This document shows, piece by piece, positions 35,290-45,660 of a DNA stretch of 64,000 nucleotides. Every line of letters begins with the position of its first letter. Position 1 is the stretch's first letter. Position numbers and translations under genes: made by a program. The notes under the pieces were generated by a model. That model saw only the letters and a program-made list of their open reading frames with translations, was not told the origin of the DNA and did no database searches. The stretch is from Paralvinella palmiformis (lineage: Eukaryota; Annelida; Polychaeta; Terebellida; Alvinellidae): contig JAODUP010000184.1 of the NCBI GenBank assembly GCA_025642065.1, forward strand, positions 1,187,001-1,251,000, given 5' to 3'.

Positions 35290-37550
35290 TCCTCCATTTC
35301 CGGACTTTCATGAGCCATTGCTATGCTATCATGAGCCATTGCTATGCTAAGCTATGCGAACTCACTCATGAATAGCATCCGCAGTCTCACACAGCACAAC
35401 CTATTATCCACTGTATGGATTGGAGGAGACTTCAACTTACCCGATATTCAATGGGAGGACCACCAAATCACTGGTCACAGCAATACCAAATCCACCAATG
35501 AGGCATTCCTCACTACCTTCCAAGACCTCAGCCTAGAGCAGATGGAAAGATTCCCAACAAGATTTTCAAACACATCTTTCTAAGCAATAGACCCACATTG
35601 ATAAATAGGGTGGAACCTATGCCCGGCATCAGTGACCATGATACAATGGCATATATCAATACCAGTATTAAAACCTTCAGGCAGCGTCCCCCGCGCAGAA
35701 AGATCACCCTGTGGAAACATGCAGACATGGCTAAGTTGCGATCAGACACCGCTAGTCTCTCAGCATCAATAAGTAGCTACTCTGAGACTACTCCCGTAAA
35801 CACTATGTGGAACGTGCTCAGGCAGAGTATAGGGAACATCATGGAATCAGTTCCTAGCAAAATCTCTTCAGCCCTCCATGGGTGAACTCCAACATTAAGA
35901 GGCTAGCACGACGTTAGAAACGGGCTTATAACAAGGCCATACTAGTAAAGCTAGTAAAGCTGATATACTGAACAAACAGTTTACCTCCGTCTTCACTAAG
36001 GAGAGTACAGAGCATATGCCTGACTTAGGACCAAGACCCCACCCTTCCATGGCAGATATAACAGTGCAAGTGGGTGGAGTGGCAAAACTATTGAGAAATA
36101 TCAACCCTCACAAGGCAGTTGGACCGGACAATATCTCGGCACGATTTATGAAGGAAACAGCAGCACTGGCCTTGTCCTTAATATTCAGCAAAGCGCGCTG
36201 CCAGATGATTGGAAGGAAGCTTTAGTCTGACCAATCTTCAAGAAAGGCGACAGAAGCAAACCAGCTAATTATAGACCAGTATCTCTGACCTGGATATGTT
36301 GTAAGCTGATAGAGCACGTCATCACCAGTTCAGTCATGAGCCACCTCAATCATCACAACATATTGACAGATGCACAACACTGATTTCACAAGCAATGATC
36401 CTGCGAAAGTCAACTCATTCTAACAGTAAGAGACCTGGCCCAGGGTATTGAGGAGAAATCCCAGACGGATGTAATTCTTTTCGATTTCTCAAAAGCATTT
36501 GATAAGGTCCCACATGCTAGACTGTTACTGAAAGCCGCCCACTATGGTGTGACAGGTCACACACTCAGCTGGATTGAGCAGTTCCTGACAGGAAGACACC
36601 AGAAAGTTGTCCTTAACAACGAATGCTCGAACACCAACAAAGGTCACGTCGGGAGTATCCCAAGAAAAAGTACTGGGACCACTGCTGTTCTTAATGCTCA
36701 TTAATGACCTCCCCCAAGGTGTCACTTCAAGCATTAGGCTGTTTGTGGATGATTATATCCTCTATCGAAAGATAGTGAGCCCCGCTGACTCAGGCCTTAT
36801 GCAAGATGACCTCAACACCCTACAATGCTGGGAGGAAAAATTTCAAGTGTCAGCCATTGCGAGTCATCAACAAACGCAATGTCATTCAGGAGGACTACAC
36901 TATCCATGATCATATCCTGAAAATTACAGACACCGTCAAATACCTAGGCGTGGAGCTGTACAATAAGCTTAGCTGGCAGAAGCACATCCACAGCACAATC
37001 AGTAAAGCAGATGCCATACGTGCATTTCTCCAAAGAAACATGCGAGGATACTCAAGAGACACTAGGGCTCAGTGCTACTCCACACTTGTTATACCCATCA
37101 TGGAGTACGCCAGCACTATTTGGGACCCTCACACCCAGAAAGACATTGACTGCCTTGAGAAAACTCAACGCCGCTCTGTTAGATTTGTCTACCAAGACTT
37201 CCAGAGAACCAGTAGCGTCACACAGATGATGACACAACTTGGATGGGAGACACTAGCAGAGCGTCATGCCAAGGCAAAGACGACCATGATGTACTGAGCA
37301 GTCCATGGGCTTGGTGTGCATCCCAGTGTGGTCCTATCTGACCCCTGTTATATCAGCCACCAGAGGGAACACTGTAAAGTTCTTCATCCAGTACTGCAGA
37401 ACAACAACAATGCAGTACTCCTTCTTCCCGGATACAGCCCGACTCTGGAACAGCCTCCCTCAGATGTTGCGGCAGCTCAGTCACTGGAGTCATTTATGAT
37501 CAGACTCCATGGCTCTCTCCTAAGATGAGTCTGATAACAGCACCTTGTAG
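35290..37550 (+). mobile_element. Decayed Jockey-type non-LTR retrotransposon
   Basis: Frames broken by stops and shifts together encode the end of an endonuclease and a reverse transcriptase. The endonuclease part is visible as WIGGDFNLPDIQWED (about 35419-35461) and later PGISDHD (about 35623). The reverse transcriptase shows HKAVGPDNISARF (about 36108), ANYRPVSLT (about 36264), FSKAFDKVPHARLL (about 36487), SGVSQ..VLGPLLF, and the catalytic F-V-D-D box (about 36742), which is F-A-D-D in active relatives. After it come KYLGVELYNKLSWQKHI and the C-terminal LVIPIMEYASTIWDPHT region. At least one in-frame TGA (36228) and several frame changes show that it is inactive. The 5' part is missing or unrecognisable. 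It inserted between the two VKOR genes, in the same direction as VKOR-A. Confidence 0.88.
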
Positions 37551-38453
37551 TTGTAGTTACATATAGCCACGCATCCTGCACGAGTTAAATTTGTACAGGC
37601 ACACCGCCACCACTCTGACTAGTACACCAGTGATGATTCTCCTAACCTGACTATTTTCCTAAAATTATTATTTCACTAAGACTGCTAAACTAATGCAACC
37701 ACAACAAAGTCATTTCTTCAAACCTATAATGATTATTGTATTCATATCAGCCTATTAAGTATAATTAAGATATTTATCAAGATCACCTTTTCTCAGCCAA
37801 AATAGATTTCTCAATGCAGGAATGTGGTTGTAATATTGCTGTTTTAATATTACAGCAGACTAAGCGTATGACAATCAATTTTATCAGTGCAGACTTTGAA
37901 TACATTTATTTCTGTCTGGTAATCTTAATTACAGGATCTGAAGAACGGAAATAGAAACATTTGTAATTGGTTGCATTACCTTAATCTGTTTCAGTCACCA
38001 GTTAAAGTATGCATATCAAACACTATATATACATCTGAATATGATGATTGTTGTCGACAAACAAATCAAATAGGATGGCCCATTTATGTGGCCTTTTAAA
38101 ACTCCACCTCAGCATTACCAACTGGGTTGTTATATTTCATGGATAGATTCAGCAATGAATAACACGCGATATATATAAAAACAAAGTTCTGTTTACATTA
38201 TGATTACTGATCATTTCTTGGAATTTGTGCTCATCTACAAATTAAGACAGTTTATCAAAAATAAATTAGCAACCAATTTAAGCCAATATAAATATCAGTA
38301 ACGGTATGTTCGGATTTTTGTAGTCATTTTATCTGTTTTATATAAACATAGGACGATGTTCAAAGTACCTGGATAGAGTAGACTGGACCAAATGACGGTC
38401 ATCATTGTCTGGCACAGATTTATTCCATTTTGTCATACTAATTTAGATTAAGG

Positions 38454-38710
38454 TTAAAGGGATAGTCCACCTTCATTTCAAATTTTCAGGACTAATTCAG
38501 CTACATGCTCATAAACATCATAAGTAATGTAAAACTGTGTAAACGATCACCCACATATTAAATAATTCAGTTCAGAGTGCTGATTAATTGAGTTTTAATG
38601 GCCTGTGGGTGGCACCATTTTGAAGCTAGATATGATTCTATTTCGTGATTATTATTGTGGAATGTTTGGTTACTGTTCTAAGCCTTACATATTTAAGAAT
38701 TTTAAGAAAA
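38454..38710 (+). mobile_element. Second TTAA/AGGG MITE copy, right end missing
   Basis: It starts TTAAAGGGATAGTCCACCTT, matching the left end at 31781, and later shares TTTCGTGATTATTATTG and TTTGGTTACTGTTC with that copy. It has a longer middle and no recognisable right terminal repeat, so it is a diverged or truncated relative. A weaker piece of the same family occurs near 55185-55255. Confidence 0.6.
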
Positions 38711-39024
38711 CTGTATGGTATTATTCAAATTAGTATAATTTATATGACATCAAACCATCATTTACTTATTTAAAACATTAAATATTCATTTTGAGGATTT
38801 AGAGTAATTCAGACATTTAACTGAAATATCATTTGATGTCGGACCACAAAAAATTCCCCAGACCTGTAATCAGAGAGCTTAAATAAACGGTCTTTGCTGT
38901 AATGAGACGGGTAATCGTGTGTGTAATCATATTAATGCCAATACAAATAAAGTGGCCGAAAAACAACAATATTTACATGTTGCCACATTTAGCATGCGGT
39001 TTGCACAAATCTTTTGTTTGAGCA

Positions 39025-39175
39025 ACCTCCCAATTAGCCTTTTATTATTAGGTACCCAGGCGAAGTGACAGATGAAACACCCTTTTGATATAGCCAAGCT
39101 GGGGTTTGAACTCAAGTGCTATAGATAAGTGGCCAGTTAGCAATACTAGTTAGGTCATAGACAGATGGGGACGCC
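39025..39175 (-). mobile_element. Old tRNA-derived SINE copy
   Basis: Minus strand: GGCGTCCCCATCTGTCTATG head, GAGTTCAAACCCCAGC B box, then AAAGGGTGTTTCATCTGTCA. It is diverged and without the conserved 3' end. Confidence 0.5.
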
Positions 39176-39213
39176 TTCTTGATTATAAACTAAATAAAAT
39201 AATACACTATGTC

Positions 39214-39252
39214 AGTATGTGAGTATGTCTATCATAGACATACTCACATACT
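39214..39252. repeat. Perfect 18-bp inverted repeat, 3-base loop
   Basis: AGTATGTGAGTATGTCTA at 39214-39231 is followed by TCA and the exact reverse complement at 39235-39252. Confidence 0.9.
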
Positions 39253-40150
39253 CTATGACTATCTTACCTAACCTAGTGACTAGTCCAAGTATCTATTCAC
39301 TGTTCAGTTTATTTTGTTTGGATAGCAGCGTTTGAGAAGTACTCTTAAAAGTTAAAGACGATAAAAGGCAAACAACATTGTCGGCATGACAGAAACCACA
39401 GTGCGTTTTATCATAATTAATTGTACAACACCGCACAACAACACATACCTGACCGCTTTCAAGCTGGTAACGTTGTTCGGTGCCAAAATCGTCCAATCAT
39501 TGGGCTCAATGACAAGTCCACGTGTATTTACCTTTTTTAGAACACGTGTGTTTATTATCTTCCGGTATTATTGGGTTGCACGAAACATTGCAAATACATT
39601 CGTAAATAAATTCAATCATATAGAATATGGATACCTTGAGAACCAAATTATCTTTTACTAGAGGAAAGGACTCGGTTTCGGTGAATGGGAAATATTAATT
39701 TAAACAAAGATAGCATATTTAAAAGCAAGTAATCATGTTGCAAGCGACCATAACAAATATGGACAGCGAGAAAGCTGGGCTTGCCTATCTCGGCCGAGCT
39801 GTCTTGGTTCTGGCTAATTTGTTGCTGAGAAAACTCGGCTGCCGCTTTAGAATAAAGAATAATTAATTGGATTGTTCTAAAATGATCACATGATCAGCAT
39901 CGAATAATTGATTTGACTTAGACAATTTACACGAAAAATACCGTCTTGGTTGCTGTTTCAGTGTTTGTAATTCTTTTCGTGTAAATTGTTATCCGCTGAG
40001 TATTTTCGGGCAAGACAGCCCGAGGGAGGGGTTATTGTATACAAATCAACTTTTAATAAAGTATTCAATTTTAGTTTCCCATGCATAAGTGAACTCGGCC
40101 CCTGGGGCGAGTTGTCTCGGTGGGCGATCTGACCTGTTCCCATATTCATC

Positions 40151-43100
40151 ATGGCGGCTTTGGTGTATAATGTTTGTCGTGCTTGTTTGCTAACTTTTTG
40201 TATGTTCGGCATCATTATTTCATCATATGCATATTATGTGGAGATTGCAAAGGGGAAAGATTCTAACTTTATGGCAGCATGTGATATAGGTGATAAGATC
40301 AGTTGTTCAAAGGTGCTAACATCAAAGTTAGTATATAGAAATTTCTTATTCACATATTATCGTTCATCCATATACCTGTGTGTTATTATTTGTGGGCGTA
40401 TCTGTCAGACTAATGGTAATAATGTATGTTTTTGTGTGTGCATTCTCTACACAGGTTCCTGGCAATTTGGCCACCAGTCAATCATTAATATAATTAGGTA
40501 GTATGAAACATTATTATTAAGTTGGTACCAAGTTTATGAGTGTAACTTGAAACTTAAGAAGATTATCATTAAGTCATTTATTGAATGATTTAAGCAAATT
40601 ATTGAATTAAGGAAATGCCGAAATGGTCCCTAATTAACGGTTAAAAATTCAGGAATGGTTCTCTTTGATTTTTACAGAGGTGCCTCTATTATCTAACTGG
40701 TAAACTAGCATATTTGACCACAGATCTATAGCACCTTTTTTCAAACCCTGATTAGGCTATGTCAGAAAGATAATCTTTCACTTCATCTTGTCGATCACTC
40801 AATCCAGTTAACCTACCATGTACACATAAGTGGCCTTAAAACAGGAACATTTAAACATGTCTATACTATAATTTATCATTAAGCCAAGTCAAAAACTGTC
40901 ATAGAAAAATAAAAAGCTAGGTTCTCACTTAGTACAGAAGTAAATAATTCATTTAGGAAAGGCAGTGACTACTTATACATGAGCCGTATGTTTAGACCTG
41001 TAGTCTAAATGTATGTGAGCCATTATGCAAATGTGTATGTTTTTATTTCTTGTTGAAGTTCAGTTACAGTCCAGTGACCTGAAAGAAAATGCTTCAGGTC
41101 AATGCATTACTCTAACTGCTGTATCTTTAGTAATGGGGTTTAAACATATTTGAGTTTTTCATGCGCGTGTGTTGATGTACATAAGTTCTACAACTATGAG
41201 AGAGACACACTACTGTGTCTTAGACTTCAAACAAAATTAAGTATCCTTGTCCATCTAGCACAAGAGCTAGAATGATAGTAAAACAAACTAGAAACAATAG
41301 ATTGTACTAGCAAATTGCTAGTAGCACCTAAATGTGTTTTAAAACAATTCAGAAAGATATTGTATTTTATACTAAATTTATGTTATTTCAAGTTAAATTT
41401 ACATACATTCTGATATGTTCAGTTGATAGATCATATACAGTATATCATGTCTGGGTAATGAAATTGTCTTCATAGATTGGTCTGTGAATGGACATGGTAC
41501 AAAATCGAGCAACAAGTTAACGAACAAGTTTTTGACATAATTTTTCTATAAATACAATTACCATGTATTTGTAGCCAAGCAAGACTCAAAGAAACCACTG
41601 CTCCCAAATCACCAATAAGGCAATATTGTAACATACCCAGATGTAGGGTCAATTCCAGAATTGGAATTACTTATTTAAAAAAATGGAATTAGAATTGATA
41701 AATTTGGAATTGAAGTTTGCTACAAAAAATGTAATCCACAAATCAATTTACCATTTATTTTTTTAATTCAGAAATATTTCTTCCGTGACAATCCTACTTA
41801 GAATATTAGGTATTCGGGGTACCTACTCATGGTAAAATGTATTAGGTAAAAAGTCTGTAAAAACTAGAATTGATACAATTGATTTGGAATTGACCCCATG
41901 TCTCCTTAAAACAGTGGTGTCATAAATGTGGTTATTATTATTATGTTCATGGCAAATTATGTCATCATATCTATGAAGTGACAGATGTACCCTGCTCACT
42001 CAAGTTACAAAGGGGGTGGACAAAAAAGTCTGAAGCAGAAAATGTAGCGTCAGATGAGTGTGCCACCAAGCCAATAATAAAAACAGCTGTGAAATAGCTA
42101 CTTGTAGATGTATAATATGTCTCAGGTGTTATCACCTTTTTGTTTATCAGTCCACTTCAGCATATATATTTCATGTTGCAATTGTAATGGGTGGTATAGA
42201 TTATAATAAATAGTTACTCTTTCTTTGTACTGTGTTATGTTGTATACTTGAACTTATTTGGATTAAAATGCCATTGACTGTTCAGTGTTGAAGCTCGTCT
42301 TTCCATATGTGGTATCCTTCTAAAAGTGCTTTTGTATGTAATGTGTGAACAGTGATCATTAAAAATCCATAAACCTAATAAATATCTGAGTGTTTATTGA
42401 ATATTGACCTGAAAAATATGTATCATGTTGAATCGGTGCATATTCTCGCTTTTCTTAGAAAAATCAAATCAAAGATGGATGGGATTAGATTCTAAAAAGA
42501 AGAAGAAATGTTGAATCCCATGTGTAGGTGCACTATCTGTGATTAAGATAGCTCAGGTTGATGAGCCACCACCAAAAAATCATAGATATAGATCAAATTA
42601 TTATGGTGATGTATTGTGAGTTAGGCCCCCTTGAGCTTGCTTGGAATCCTAATAGATTTGTCCATCCAGCTTTAGCAAAATTCATGCTTTCCGAAAATGA
42701 CAAAAGAGTAGTTGCTGGATGAAGTAATCTGTTTTTAAAATCAAGTCAAAATTGTGGGAGGAGACTCATTGTTAATAATTGAGGCCACTGCTTTGATGCG
42801 GTCACCCCCACAATCGATTCGAGTTTTTTTAACAGTATACATATTCTCAGGCCTGAAGATAGTCAGTGGGATAGAATGTGGATGATTTTATTGTCTGGGT
42901 TTGGGAAGGCGTTTATTTAACAGCAGGATTTTTTGAAACTGAAAAAGAATGGTTGACAGGTGGGGGGGGGAACTAGTTCAAGAAGCTGACCAAGGCTGTA
43001 CCAAAACAATCCCCTGTTTTTTATTACAATGACTATATAAAATATTAAAACAATTACATTTATCAACGTGGTAATTAAATTTCATGATGTACCTCAGCGA

Positions 43101-43615
43101 TTGTGTCTTCTTCTGTAACGGATTGGCTTCAGGTAACATCAAAGAGAATGAATCATCTTGCTTATGCCATTCTGAGATGTGTTACTTTCCCATACTAAAT
43201 TACAACAACTAAAAATCGTTATGTGTTCCTATGGTTATGGATCCTGGCAATTAATTTGGCATTTTGAATACAAAAAGGTCTTCTAAACTGGTAAAACCTC
43301 CTCCAATTTTTTTAAATAATTGCCTGGTGTCCTTGTTTATTTATACGCTGCCTGCACCAGATTTTGTACAACTTCTTCGTCAACCTCTAACAAAAATACC
43401 AGAATCATTTCTAAAATTTAAACTCCCGAAGCAGACTATATAAATTTCAAAGGTTATAGTTAGGTCTGACCCCCCCCCCCCCAGTGGAAAAGCTGGACAC
43501 CCTCTGTATCAGACTTTTTCACATTTATCATCTGTCTCTCAGGTGTAACTACGATATCAAATCAGGTGTCCAGATTGACAACCAAAAATAAATTCAGATG
43601 AGGAAAAGTGTATGT

Positions 43616-43656
<41 letters not shown>

Positions 43657-45476
43657 TCTTTTCAGATATGGTAAAGGATTTGGTTTGTTACATTACGTAG
43701 TTGGATCAAACCATTGGCTCAATCAACCAAATAGTGTCTTCGGTTTGGCTTTCTACACCTTAATGGCCTTTCTGTGTAAGTATTATGGCAAAGCTAATAT
43801 GATGTCTTCTGTTAATATAGTTTATGTTTACATGTATGGAAGTAATTTGTATAACTTAAATATTGACGGTATACATGTTACAGTTAATCTGTATAATCAG
43901 GTATTAAATATGTATATTACCTGATTATACAGATTAATTGTAACATATAGGTGTATATATATATATACAAAGAGAAAGGGGGGGATGAAGGAAGTACACA
44001 GTATATATAATTAATAGATATAATTGAATAATTCTTCAATCATTGACTTGTTGATCCTGAGATCTGGATCAACATTGGCCTGTGAAGTCGTTCATGCAGT
44101 GAAGATACAAATATATAGTATATAATATCATGTAGTCTTTTATAAAAGAATACTTATGTGGTAACCATGACAAAGGGCAGGCATTATTTTCTTTAGCCTT
44201 TCCCATGATGCTCTCAATAGTGCTCTTGTGTGACCTACTAGTACTACACTCTGATAGTGCAGTGGTTATGACAGTGTGCTGCAAACATCTAGGTCGTCCG
44301 TTCAAAACTAACTCGTCTCTATGTTTGTGGGATGTTTCTCAATGGAGCCACCTCTCAGCCACATGTCCCAGGTGTGAACAGCACCATGGCTAAATGTATT
44401 ATTATTATAACCCCATATGCATATATACACACATTGCCTATATATGGCTATATACACATCTTTTGTTTCACATCAGTGTGAAAATGTAGATTACCAGACC
44501 TTAGATTAATGTTGGACTTATATAGGTCCAGCCATGTATACACGTTAATATAAAATTACATACTGCCATTTGTTTTATAATATATTACAGTAAAACCTGT
44601 ATTAAGTGACTAACCTTCAGACCACCATAGATGGTCTTTAAAGACAGGTGATCCTTTAAGGAAGGATTTCATCAGGTAACCAATATGAATATGGATTGGT
44701 TTTCACTAGATTATGACAAGACACAAAAATTAATAAAATGCAAGGGCAACTTACATGCATTTTATAATGGTTTGCACATTTGAACTATGAATTATACAAC
44801 TGAGACTAAACAACTCTATCATCTGCTCGCGTGTGGATACACAATAACCATGCTTATATCAGCAATGAAGATTACACACTGTTTTACCAACTGAATTAAT
44901 TATCAGTATCATTAAAATTAAATACCACTTACTATTAAAGGCTACTTTTTAAATTACACGACGAAAGACTTTGACAATATATCGACTTAATTCTTTATTG
45001 TATAATGGTTGGTGTTTGCATGTTACCCACATGATTTCCCACTATGTTAATATCAGTGTACAGTATAAGAAAACATTAGTTTGCATTAAATATTATTGGG
45101 TGATAACGTGAAATAAACACAGTTTCATGTTTAAAACAAATTAAATTAACACTTAAAATTCAACATAAATTTTTCTTTTCTATGTGTTTATGGTGTATTA
45201 TCATGTTTAGCATAACCATTTATTTATGTGATGTGTTCAGCATTTCAGAATACCTGTGATTCTGCCATGGTGCAAGTTGTGTTCACGACAGTGGCTAATT
45301 TCTTCTCGATCTATCTGGCCGCCATACTGTACTTCATCCTCGAAGACCTTTGTGTCCTGTGCATTGCGACGTATGTGATTAATTTCGTTTTACTTGTGTG
45401 CAGCTTCATCAAACTTTCTCAAGTCGCCAAAGTTCAGATGTCAACGAGACGAAAAATCAAGAAAAAGGTCCACTAA
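40151..45476 (+). CDS. Vitamin K epoxide reductase paralogue A (VKOR-A), 173 aa
   Basis: Three coding exons: 40151-40326, 43666-43775 and 45241-45476. Splice sites are AA|GTTAGT, TTTCAG|A, GT|GTAAGT and TGTTCAG|C; phases are 2 and 1, exactly as in VKOR-B, and exon 2 is 110 bases in both. The 173-residue product is close to human VKORC1L1 in length. It has loop cysteines C44 (AACDI) and C52 (ISCSK), KYGKGFGL across junction 1, LNQPNSVFG with the quinone-binding asparagine N81, the active-site pair C133-V-L-C136 and A-T-Y-V with the conserved tyrosine. Hydrophobic segments near 10-30, 80-97, 103-127 and 132-155 fit the four-helix ER membrane fold. The C terminus is basic and ends KKVH, a match to the KKxx ER retrieval signal. 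Family members recycle vitamin K for gamma-carboxylation of proteins or act in redox balance. The start ATG is in CATCATGGCGGC. Confidence 0.95.
40679..40850 (+). mobile_element. Diverged tRNA-derived SINE copy in VKOR-A intron 1
   Basis: A diverged head (CTAACTGGTAAACTAGC, then TTTGACCACAGATCTATAGC) is followed by a body that still ends in CCTACCATGTACACATAAGTGGCC, the conserved 3' part of the main SINE family of the window. Confidence 0.6.
41639..41903. mobile_element. MITE with terminal repeats AGAYRTRGGGTCAATTCC
   Basis: A 265-bp non-coding element. The left end is AGATGTAGGGTCAATTCCA and the right end, inverted, is AGACATGGGGTCAATTCCA, a 19-bp terminal inverted repeat with few mismatches. 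A second full copy lies at 61105-61393 and a piece near 11143. It sits in VKOR-A intron 1. Confidence 0.78.
43875..43946. repeat. 29-bp inverted repeat in VKOR-A intron 2
   Basis: The arm at 43875-43903 (ATGTTACAGTTAATCTGTAT onward) is repeated inverted at 43918-43946 with one mismatch and a 14-base loop. It begins 99 bases after the exon 2 donor, so the pre-mRNA could fold into a long hairpin there. Confidence 0.88.
44248..44412 (+). mobile_element. SINE of the second family in VKOR-A intron 2
   Basis: The head is tRNA-like (GATAGTGCAGTGGTTATGAC, then GTCGTCCGTTCAAAACT). It is followed by the family body TGTTTGTGGGATGTTTCTC and CACATGTCCCAGGTGTGAAC, and by an ATT-rich tail after GGCTAAATG. 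Related copies are at 48177-48335 (plus) and 205-400 (minus). Confidence 0.65.
44589..44680 (+). mobile_element. Possible pogo/Tigger-like transposon end
   Basis: TA followed by CAGTAAAACCTGTATTAAG resembles the terminal repeat of pogo-type elements. No inverted partner was found nearby, so this is at most a solo or truncated end. Confidence 0.3.
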
Positions 45477-45654
45477 CTGCACGAGTTTTAGTTGCTTTAG
45501 TTTCTGAGAATGATACATTTAAAACTTTGATTGTCCCAACTGTGTGAATGTTGCTTTGAAACTGTGATTGGTACGTGTTTGTCCAAGAATATTAGTGTTG
45601 TACTTATTTTACTGTACACAGTGATGTTCTTTTTTATGGTGTAAGTGTACATAT

Positions 45655-45660
45655 ATTAAA
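45655..45660 (+). terminator. Candidate poly(A) signal of VKOR-A
   Basis: ATTAAA, a common variant signal, lies 179 bases after the VKOR-A stop codon in an AT-rich 3' untranslated region. No canonical AATAAA was seen closer. Confidence 0.4.

Larger units (their letters stand above)
32931..35290. other. VKOR intergenic spacer, left part
   Basis: No exon recognised. Simple-sequence tracts are frequent: mixed GT/GC near 33020-33050, (AT)n then (AG)n then poly-G at 33390-33456, and (AT)n at 33639-33682 and 33950-33980. A SINE copy lies at 34314-34500 and a 3' piece of a second SINE family near 34880-34945. The 5' untranslated exon and promoter of VKOR-B should be here but cannot be placed. Confidence 0.5.
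37551..40150. other. VKOR intergenic spacer, right part
   Basis: No exon recognised. It holds a MITE fragment from 38454, a SINE-like copy at 39025-39175 and a perfect inverted repeat at 39214-39252. The open frame 39386-39661 has no motif I recognise. The last 60 bases before VKOR-A are G+C-richer and end in CATCATGGCGGC, a YY1-like start-site context overlapping the ATG. Confidence 0.5.

Noticed and set aside
39386..39661. 91-codon open frame upstream of VKOR-A
   Set aside because: No motif, AT-rich biased composition, and wrong distance to be part of the VKOR-A coding region.
45181..45248. Alternative acceptor of VKOR-A exon 3 at CATTTCAG (45248)
   Set aside because: With the phase left by exon 2 it leads directly into a stop codon; the acceptor at 45240 keeps the frame.
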